Source of the DNA: an uncultured Rhizobiaceae group bacterium
GTDB lineage: Bacteria > Pseudomonadota > Alphaproteobacteria > Rhizobiales > Rhizobiaceae
Reading direction: 5' to 3'
NCBI GenBank assembly: GCA_937951455.1
Contig: CALFBU010000251.1
Coordinates: 1-5,080 of the forward strand
DNA: 5,080 nt
Each line of letters begins with the position of its first letter. The first letter of the stretch is position 1. Position numbers and translations under genes: made by a program. Positions 1-5,080 of the stretch are shown in pieces. The notes under the pieces are model-generated. The model saw only the letters and a program-made list of their open reading frames with translations. It had not been told where the DNA came from and did not search any database.

Positions 1-3
1 TGG

Positions 4-79
4 TGGTGCCCCCACACGGACTCGAACCGCGGACCTATTGATTACAAATCAATTGCTCTACCAGCTGAGCTATAGGGGC
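4..79 (-). tRNA. tRNA-Thr, anticodon UGU
   Basis: On the minus strand the sequence folds into a complete 76-nt cloverleaf. The acceptor stem is GCCCCTA with TGGGGGC (one G-U pair), the D arm is GCTC/GAGC with the loop AGCTGGTA, the anticodon stem is ATTGA/TCAAT, and the T arm is CGCGG/CCGTG with the loop TTCGAGT. The 7-nt anticodon loop TTTGTAA places TGT at + positions 44-46, so the tRNA reads ACA (and probably other ACN) threonine codons. G1-C72, C2-G71, G35, U36 and discriminator A73 agree with known threonine identity elements. The CCA end is encoded (4-6) and is followed at once by a second CCA (1-3). Confidence 0.97.
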
Positions 80-122
80 CGAAGCAGAAGATTCATTTGA
101 ATCACGCTATCGAATTTTGGAT

Positions 123-151
123 TGTTTATTCGCTTTTAGCCGCTTGTGCAA
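123..151 (-). promoter_or_regulatory. Weak promoter candidate for the tRNA-Thr gene
   Basis: On the minus strand, TTGCAC (146-151) and TAAACA (123-128) are separated by exactly 17 bases and lie upstream of the tRNA. Each hexamer matches the sigma-70 consensus at only three of six positions. The transcript would have a leader of roughly 35 nt before the mature tRNA 5' end. The -35 hexamer overlaps the small hairpin at 141-154. The match is weak and co-transcription from the receiver-EAL gene is equally possible. Confidence 0.22.
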
Positions 152-154
152 GCG
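141..154. other. Short hairpin in the spacer between tRNA-Thr and the receiver-EAL gene
   Basis: CGCTT (141-145) and AAGCG (150-154) are a perfect inverted repeat around a GTGC tetraloop. On the + strand it is followed by a pyrimidine stretch ending in five Ts (159-170), which looks like a weak intrinsic terminator pointing right. No + strand gene ends here. On the minus strand, the direction of all the genes, no T-run follows the stem. It could be a terminator for antisense transcription or a chance dyad. The rest of the 80-212 spacer shows nothing else convincing. Confidence 0.3.
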
Positions 155-212
155 TTGATTTCTTCTTTTTATAGGAACTTCAATAATAATTTATGAAAGA
201 AAGGCGACAGCG

Positions 213-1463
213 TTATGCCGCTACATTAGCAATCATATCTTCTATGTCGAAACCGGCAGCATATGTCTTGATAAAGGCGAGGTAATCATCATGGTTCAGT
301 GCTTTTGAGAACAAATACCCTTGAGCAAATTCAATACCTTGATCCCTGATAAATGCAAAAGTTTCAATATCCTCGATACCCTCGGCAACGATTTTCATAC
401 CGCGATCATGTGAAAGCGAAACAGCTGCACGAACAGTTTCTCTTGAAAACACATCTGTAACAGCATTAGAGACAAAAGCTTGGTCAATTTTTAATTCGGA
501 ATAAGGAAAATCTCTCAATGTCTGAATGTTCGAAGAGCCAGTACCAAAGTCATCAATCGCAACATCAAATTCCAGAATTCTCAGTCTGGACAACACCTCC
601 AAAGTAGTCGTATCGAGATTTAGAACATTGTTTTCTGTAACTTCAAAACTGAATGATGTAGGGTTTAGCCCATACGCTTTGATACGGTTCAACAATTGAT
701 CCGGCAAAGACAAGTTACGCGCCATATTTGGCGACAAATTGGTTGCAAAAACTTGTTTCGGATCAAACGCAAGAAACTCTTGGGAAGACTTGAGGGTCTT
801 ATTAAAGAGGTAGAATGTTAGCTCTTCAATCCTACCATTTTTTTCTGCAAAATTGATTAGCACTTCAGGAGATATAAAACCCATTCCCGGTTTATTCCAT
901 CTAACAAGTGCTTCAGCACCAATTATTCTACCCGTTTTCACGTCCACTTTTGGTTGGAAATATGGTTCAATTTCATTGTGTTCCATAGCTCTAGAAAAGT
1001 CATTCTGCGTAATGAAATATTGATCCGTCTTAAGCGGAAATCTATTATCCTTAATCTCTTTAAGAAAAACATTATCCAGACTGCTTTTTGTTACTGGCTT
1101 GGGAACATGGCCAATAATATTAAGACGATGCATTTTGGCCAAGCGACTGGCGTGATCGAGAAAATCACTTTTAACACCAGAAATGATTGCAAGCTTGCCT
1201 GTATATTTCATTGAATTCAGGTGTCTCAAAAACTCAAGACCATCCATTTCAGGCATTTGTAAATCAGAAACAATAAGATCTATTTCATTTTTTTTATTGT
1301 TTATATAATTCAAAGCTTCAGACGGATTAATAGTCCCCTTGATGTCCGTAACCTTTAGGCTCTCAAAATAGGCTTGCATGATCGCAACCTGTGTTGGATC
1401 ATCATCTATGATAAGGACTGAATTGAAAATCATCTCTGCCATGCTCTCTTTCGATTTTAGCAT
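213..1463 (-). CDS. Response regulator with EAL domain, probable c-di-GMP phosphodiesterase (RocR-like)
   Basis: This 416-residue soluble protein has an N-terminal receiver domain (about 16-135) and an EAL domain (about 155-400). The receiver has the acidic cluster D20-D22, phosphoacceptor D67 in SDLQMPEMDG, S95 at the switch position and K122 in VPKP. The EAL domain keeps the residues that established phosphodiesterases use for metal and substrate binding: E184 in EAL, R188, N242 in NLS, E274 in EVTE, D304-D305 in DDFGTG, K325 and D327 in LKID, E361 in EGIE and Q381 in QGY. It is therefore likely to hydrolyse c-di-GMP to pGpG under phosphorylation control. There is no GGDEF or DNA-binding domain, so it resembles RocR rather than VieA. 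It lies 83 bases downstream of the hybrid kinase, its probable phosphodonor. The start is uncertain: ATG at 1463 has only a close AGAAG upstream, while M8 (1442) and M11 (1433) have a purine-rich GAGAG nearby and would still leave an intact receiver. Confidence 0.93.
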   Translation of the reverse strand: MLKSKESMAEMIFNSVLIIDDDPTQVAIMQAYFESLKVTDIKGTINPSEALNYINNKKNEIDLIVSDLQMPEMDGLEFLRHLNSMKYTGKLAIISGVKSDFLDHASRLAKMHRLNIIGHVPKPVTKSSLDNVFLKEIKDNRFPLKTDQYFITQNDFSRAMEHNEIEPYFQPKVDVKTGRIIGAEALVRWNKPGMGFISPEVLINFAEKNGRIEELTFYLFNKTLKSSQEFLAFDPKQVFATNLSPNMARNLSLPDQLLNRIKAYGLNPTSFSFEVTENNVLNLDTTTLEVLSRLRILEFDVAIDDFGTGSSNIQTLRDFPYSELKIDQAFVSNAVTDVFSRETVRAAVSLSHDRGMKIVAEGIEDIETFAFIRDQGIEFAQGYLFSKALNHDDYLAFIKTYAAGFDIEDMIANVAA

Positions 1464-1504
1464 AGCTTCTGAATGTTAATGTAGAACTACTGTCTAGTTG
1501 AATA

Positions 1505-1520
1505 TGGATTGATAAATCCA
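1505..1520. promoter_or_regulatory. Perfect dyad between the kinase and receiver-EAL genes
   Basis: TGGATT (1505-1510) and AATCCA (1515-1520) form a perfect inverted repeat around four bases in the 83-base spacer, about 40 bases upstream of the receiver-EAL start. As RNA it would be a weak 6-bp hairpin, and no T-run follows it on the minus strand, so it does not look like a terminator. It could be an operator-like site or a processing hairpin in a shared transcript. Shorter palindromes (GTAG-AA-CTAC at 1481-1490; AACTA and TAGTT at 1485-1499) lie between it and the gene. No convincing -35/-10 pair is visible in this spacer. A 6-base dyad can occur by chance. Confidence 0.3.
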
Positions 1521-1546
1521 AATTCTATTTACATGGTTAAAGGAAC

Positions 1547-4297
1547 TTAAATAGCAAAACGTTCCGGTTCATTTGGCTCAACAGCTGCATTATCATCCGT
1601 TTTGATAGTTTCAACGACACGATGGAATTCTTTAACGACATCATAGAGGTAGTTTTTAACCGCTTCAAGATCGTCAGCAACAGCGGCGTCTTCAACAAGC
1701 TGACACGCTTTGCCAAGCCTTACTGCGCCAACATTAACGCTCATCGATCTTAAGGCATGAGAAGCTTCTTTGGTGAGTTCCAAATCAGATGACGAAACCG
1801 CTTCAACCAGATTGTCACATGTTAAAGGTGCAGAGTCCAAATACAGCATTTTTAATTGTTTGAAAGTAGCGTCAAAAGCGTCTCCAGTAATTTCTTTCAA
1901 ATTACCAAGAATGCTTTCATCAAAAATTGCATCATTTTCCGAAGCTTCTGTGCTTTCATCAGCAAGGCTAGTATTAGGGGCAAACGCTGCGTTATTTTGT
2001 GTAACAGGCTCAAGCCACTCGTTAAGACATTTACCTATGGATGCAATCGTAAATGGCTTTGTTACAATACCATCCATGGTGGCAGCACTGATTTTGTCAC
2101 CAATATTTTGGGCGATATGGGCTGTAAGCGCAACGACTGGCGTTTTATCTCTTGCTTGCTTGGTTTCAATGTCACGAAGCTTTAGTGTGGCTTCATAACC
2201 ATCCATATCGGGCATACTGCAATCCATAAGCACCAAATCAAACTTTGAGGTTTCAAATTCACGAATTGCATCATAGCCATTGGAAACAACGACAGGGTCT
2301 ATATCAAAACGACTAAGCGCTTGCACGACGACTTCGCGATTAACCGCACTATCATCAACAACAGGCACTTTGCTGTTTAGGTAAGAATTTAACTCGGTTG
2401 TGTTAGAAGCATGGCGTTCAAGATATTTATGGCCATGTGGTTGCTCTGCAATCAAACGCTGCACGCATTGACGAACAAGTATGCTTGAAACAGGCATAGA
2501 AAGAACGTCATGCGCTTTTTCGGAACGAATAAGGCCATCAATCGAAGCATCACCTAGTTGAGTAATAGCAACATTGAAACGTGAAATTGGTAATGTTTTA
2601 TGAGTTTCGAGACCTACCGTGTCAGCAATAAGCCAATCAAATTTATCACCTGTATATTCTTCCAGTTCACTTGTAGATATAACAATGGGAAGAATACCGT
2701 ATTCATTAAAAACAGAAGAAATCAGATTGGCTGTAACGGTGTCATCCAGTGCAATCAATACAGACTTTTCAACCGAAACAGGTGGCACATATTCTGTAAT
2801 TTCACTAATCGGCAACGTGAAAGTAAATGAAGTCCCCTCACCCATGACGCTCGCAGCTGATATCTCACCACCCATGGCTTCAACCAATCTTTTACATATG
2901 GGAAGACCCAAGCCGGTTCCACCAAACTTCCGCGTTGTGGATTGATCTGCCTGGCTGAAGCTTTCAAAGACTTTTGAAATATTTTCCTGCTTAATACCAA
3001 TACCTGTGTCCTTCACGCTAAAGGATAAGGCAGCGCTATCATTTTGGTCATGAATAACTTCAACCTGTATTATGACGGATCCATGCTCTGTAAATTTTAA
3101 AGCGTTATTGACCAAATTACTCAAAATTTGGTTCAAACGGGTTGGATCACTGGAGATGACATGCGGAACATCAGGCGCAATATAACACGCCATATCCAAT
3201 TGTTTTTCCTTGGCTTTCTGCCAAAACAAACTCATTACATCTTCAACAATTTCTTGCGTCTTGATTTCTACAGTTTCCAGTTCAAGCTTGCCAGATTGTA
3301 TCTTTGAAAAATCAAGAATGTCATTGATAATGGCAAGTAGGCTCTTGCCGGATTTCATAATGACATCTGCATAACGTTGGTACTTTGGGGATAATTCAGC
3401 AGTTGCAAGCAGTTCTGACATCAACAACATACCATTCATAGGTGTGCGAATTTCGTGGCTCATTGTAGCCAAGAATTCTGATTTTGCAGCATTCGCTTTA
3501 TCAGCCTGATTTTTGGCAAGTACTAAATCTCTGGTACGGTCTTCAACTTTAATCTCCAAGGTCTCTTGATACTCGATCAAGGCCTTGTCGCGCGTTTCGA
3601 TATCACCCAGCATCCTGTTGAAAGATTGTGCCAGTTCGCGAATTTCGCCTTTACCATCTTCAGGCGCACGTAGCTTGTAGTTATCAGAATTATTGAGGCT
3701 CTTCATGAGATTAGAAAGCTCAGTAACGGGTTTTGTAAGCTTGGAAATCAGCATCCAAGAAAACCTCGAAGCAACCAGTGCTGATAAAAGCGCTATCGCA
3801 AAATTCAATAACAGGTTCTGAAAGAAACCGTTTTTAATATTCGAAATATCAGCCAGCAATCGAATCTTACCAATCACGCGACCTGAATTTACAATATCAT
3901 CAGAGACCCAAAGCTCATCGGACAATAGAATATTCCTATTACTGTAATCGGTTTCGGCGTTACGGTTTAAATATGTATCAAACCCCATCTCGGCATAAGA
4001 TTGTCCGTCGCCTACTTGCACAGCAGCAAATTTGAAAGCTTCAAACTTTCCAATGGATGTAAGACCTAGCTGAACCTGGCGCTTATTATTCTTGGCCAAG
4101 GGTTCAGAAATAAAAGAGGATAAGATCTTCGCATTACCATTTAATAGGTCAACTTGTTGAGCGAGTTCACGCTGAAAACCAACCCACGACACAATAGCGG
4201 ATGACATCATCACAGCCAAAAAGATAACAACGCCCAATGGTAAAGATAAGCGGCGTCTCAGGCTCTCTTGTTTTTTCATTTTACGATTATCTGTCAC
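1547..4297 (-). CDS. Unorthodox hybrid sensor histidine kinase (BarA/GacS-type layout: HAMP-HisKA-HATPase-pseudoreceiver-REC-HPt)
   Basis: This 916-residue inner-membrane kinase is close in length to E. coli BarA (918). In order it has TM1 (about 19-40), a periplasmic sensor of about 120 residues that looks CHASE8-like, TM2 (about 161-184), HAMP (about 185-237), a coiled-coil helix (about 235-272) and HisKA with H281 in SHEIRTP. The HATPase domain (about 380-497) has its N box at N394/N398, G1 DTGIGI at 430-435 and G2 GGTGLGL at 459-465. A degenerate receiver (about 511-615) follows, then a true receiver (about 642-762; D648/D649, D692, T725, K747) and an HPt domain (about 790-900) with H847. 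The expected relay is H281 to D692 to H847 and then to a separate receiver, most simply the REC-EAL protein downstream. No PAS domain is seen. GTG at 4297 is chosen because AAGGA lies 9 nt upstream and an in-frame TGA lies just before it; the ATG at 4279 (M7) has no Shine-Dalgarno sequence. The cognate signal is unknown. Confidence 0.95.
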   Translation of the reverse strand: MTDNRKMKKQESLRRRLSLPLGVVIFLAVMMSSAIVSWVGFQRELAQQVDLLNGNAKILSSFISEPLAKNNKRQVQLGLTSIGKFEAFKFAAVQVGDGQSYAEMGFDTYLNRNAETDYSNRNILLSDELWVSDDIVNSGRVIGKIRLLADISNIKNGFFQNLLLNFAIALLSALVASRFSWMLISKLTKPVTELSNLMKSLNNSDNYKLRAPEDGKGEIRELAQSFNRMLGDIETRDKALIEYQETLEIKVEDRTRDLVLAKNQADKANAAKSEFLATMSHEIRTPMNGMLLMSELLATAELSPKYQRYADVIMKSGKSLLAIINDILDFSKIQSGKLELETVEIKTQEIVEDVMSLFWQKAKEKQLDMACYIAPDVPHVISSDPTRLNQILSNLVNNALKFTEHGSVIIQVEVIHDQNDSAALSFSVKDTGIGIKQENISKVFESFSQADQSTTRKFGGTGLGLPICKRLVEAMGGEISAASVMGEGTSFTFTLPISEITEYVPPVSVEKSVLIALDDTVTANLISSVFNEYGILPIVISTSELEEYTGDKFDWLIADTVGLETHKTLPISRFNVAITQLGDASIDGLIRSEKAHDVLSMPVSSILVRQCVQRLIAEQPHGHKYLERHASNTTELNSYLNSKVPVVDDSAVNREVVVQALSRFDIDPVVVSNGYDAIREFETSKFDLVLMDCSMPDMDGYEATLKLRDIETKQARDKTPVVALTAHIAQNIGDKISAATMDGIVTKPFTIASIGKCLNEWLEPVTQNNAAFAPNTSLADESTEASENDAIFDESILGNLKEITGDAFDATFKQLKMLYLDSAPLTCDNLVEAVSSSDLELTKEASHALRSMSVNVGAVRLGKACQLVEDAAVADDLEAVKNYLYDVVKEFHRVVETIKTDDNAAVEPNEPERFAI

Positions 4298-4302
4298 GTA
4301 TC

Positions 4303-4329
4303 AGCATCCTTGATCGCATCAAAGATACC
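4303..4329 (-). promoter_or_regulatory. RNA hairpin covering the kinase Shine-Dalgarno sequence
   Basis: In the minus-strand transcript, positions 4329 to 4318 can pair with 4314 to 4303, giving 12 consecutive base pairs (nine Watson-Crick, three G-U) closed by a GCG triloop. The AAGGA ribosome binding site lies entirely within the 3' arm. The three wobble pairs become C-A mismatches on the + strand, so the full stem forms only in the sense transcript. GTATC in the 5' arm (4324-4328) can instead pair with GATAC (4298-4302) just before the start codon, giving a possible alternative fold. No T-run follows, so it is not an intrinsic terminator. A role in translational control is inferred. Confidence 0.45.
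4307..4311 (-). promoter_or_regulatory. Ribosome binding site that fixes the GTG start of the hybrid kinase
   Basis: AAGGA on the minus strand lies 9 nt before GTG at 4297. It decides the start in favour of GTG over the internal ATG at 4279, which has no purine-rich stretch at a suitable distance. It sits inside the hairpin at 4303-4329. Confidence 0.65.
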
Positions 4330-4366
4330 CAAATCAATGAAATAAACCGTAAACAAATGAGAGGTT

Positions 4367-5080
4367 TTATTGAGTCAATCTTACTTCTGAACCACCCGCG
4401 ATACCTTCTGGTACTGGTATGGTTGAATTGGCATAATCGGAGTTAATTACAATATTAGGACCATTGCCGACTAGAATGCGTTTTGCAATGATTGCTGTCC
4501 AAGCAGATTTTTGCCCAATACGACTTGCCTTGTCGATCTCCAGTGTACCTTTTGAAAGATATATGGCGCCCTCAAATTTTTCTGCATCCTTGCTTCTAAT
4601 TGTGAACATTCGATCACTGGGGGAGTTTCTATCTTCAAAAAATAAAATTCCTGACAGCTTACCTTCTTCGCGAGCGCTTAAATTCACTTGTGTAGAAAGA
4701 CCAAAATCAAAGGTAGCATCAACACCAGTCATGAAGAAACTGACGTTGCTACCGATCAATGATGAATTGCCAGTCACATTAAGCTGACCGTCTTTCATCA
4801 CATATTCACCTGGCAACAATTGAACAACGGCATCTTCTTCTATTTTTAGCCCCCCGCAATATATTCCGGGATTAAGAGTTGTATTGGTTGTAATAAGTCT
4901 ATCGATATGGTCACAAATCTGACCTACAACGATCTGCTCACGGTCTTTCAACGGATCGTCCAATGCAGGAACATCAGTCAAAGGTAAAGGATTAAAACTT
5001 GAATCGGGTCCTTTAAACCCGCCTGCTGACAGTATTTCCGTTGCTGTAATGGATGCCTGTTTGACTGTATTGATGCCTGA
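4367..5080 (-). CDS. TadG-like Flp (Tad) pilus assembly protein, C-terminal part; 5' end beyond the window
   Basis: The frame is open from the right edge to TAA at 4367-4369, giving 237 visible residues. A TTG at 4979-4981 could be mistaken for a start, but the frame continues upstream with family-like sequence (an FNPLPLTDVPALDDPL segment), so the real start lies past 5080. The visible part matches the C-terminal domain of alphaproteobacterial TadE/TadG-family proteins: NPGIYCGGLKI with a Cys (about 75), a second Cys about 19 residues earlier (about 56), then short beta-rich repeats such as LLPGEYVMKDGQLNV, a GILFFEDRN segment, GAIYLSKGTLEI, and a VPVPEG...VRLTQ end. Proteins of this family usually begin with a TadE/G-type membrane segment and act at the envelope in Flp pilus assembly; that part is not visible here. 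The two cysteines may form a disulfide. The gene ends 69 bases before the kinase with no good terminator between them, so read-through is possible. Confidence 0.85.
   Translation of the reverse strand, partial: SGINTVKQASITATEILSAGGFKGPDSSFNPLPLTDVPALDDPLKDREQIVVGQICDHIDRLITTNTTLNPGIYCGGLKIEEDAVVQLLPGEYVMKDGQLNVTGNSSLIGSNVSFFMTGVDATFDFGLSTQVNLSAREEGKLSGILFFEDRNSPSDRMFTIRSKDAEKFEGAIYLSKGTLEIDKASRIGQKSAWTAIIAKRILVGNGPNIVINSDYANSTIPVPEGIAGGSEVRLTQ

Noticed and set aside
202..225. Possible terminator at the end of the receiver-EAL gene (GCGGC with GTCGC across the stop codon, then CTTTCTTTC)
   Set aside because: The stem is 5 bp with a wobble pair and an 8-nt loop, competes with an alternative AGCG/CGCT stem, and the T-run is interrupted.
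954..1214. Open frame of 86 codons on the + strand opposite the receiver-EAL gene
   Set aside because: It is antisense to the end of the receiver and the start of the EAL domain, with a composition typical of a shadow frame and no domain resemblance.
1537..1550. TTAA-N6-TTAA resembling a CtrA binding site
   Set aside because: The CtrA consensus spacing is seven bases, here it is six, and the second half lies across the kinase stop codon. It is probably chance in AT-rich DNA.
1770..2198. Open frame of 142 codons on the + strand opposite the kinase HPt and receiver domains
   Set aside because: It lies wholly antisense to well-conserved kinase domains, has no recognisable domain, and another + frame is also open at 1856-2185. 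It is a shadow of the kinase coding sequence.
2619..2945. Overlapping + strand open frames at 2600-2830 and 2619-2945 and a minus frame at 2755-3000
   Set aside because: All overlap the conserved ATPase and pseudoreceiver coding region in other frames. The kinase frame has clear motifs and these have none.
4341..4368. AAACC and GGTTT inverted repeat after the TadG-like stop codon as a terminator
   Set aside because: The stem is only 5 bp with a 14-nt loop, mostly A-U pairs, and only a broken T-rich stretch follows. This is too weak to call.
4464..4787. Open frame of 107 codons on the + strand opposite the TadG-like gene
   Set aside because: It is antisense to a recognisable family domain and shows no domain of its own.
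4979..4981. TTG as the start of a complete 204-residue protein
   Set aside because: The frame is open upstream to the window edge and the upstream residues match the family's Pro-rich linker, so the gene is longer and truncated by the window.

Overview
The window carries one tRNA gene and three protein genes, all read from the minus strand. In transcription order (right to left) they are the C-terminal part of a TadG-like Flp pilus protein that runs off the right edge, a 916-residue unorthodox hybrid histidine kinase, a 416-residue receiver-EAL protein, and tRNA-Thr(UGU) at the left edge. The AT-rich composition, the TadG-like C-terminal domain with its YCGGL motif, and the all-in-one kinase suggest a low-GC alphaproteobacterium. 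This is inferred from protein style only, and no genus can be named.

Region by region: tRNA-Thr at 4-79; a 133-base spacer (80-212) with a small hairpin and a weak tRNA promoter candidate; receiver-EAL gene at 213-1463; an 83-base spacer (1464-1546) with a perfect 6-base dyad; hybrid kinase at 1547-4297; a 69-base spacer (4298-4366) with a strong Shine-Dalgarno sequence buried in a 12-bp RNA hairpin; and the TadG-like gene from 4367 to beyond 5080.

How they may work together: the kinase has every module of a His-Asp-His relay (H281, D692, H847) and so needs a separate receiver as final acceptor. The next gene downstream encodes such a receiver (D67) fused to a c-di-GMP phosphodiesterase domain whose catalytic residues all look intact. 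The simplest reading is a membrane-sensor-to-c-di-GMP pathway, built like the RocS1/RocR pair of Pseudomonas, encoded directly downstream of a surface pilus gene. The pairing is inference from gene order; the domains and residues are read from the sequence. No mobile element, CRISPR array or clearly novel gene family was found. The most unusual local feature is the hairpin over the kinase ribosome binding site.
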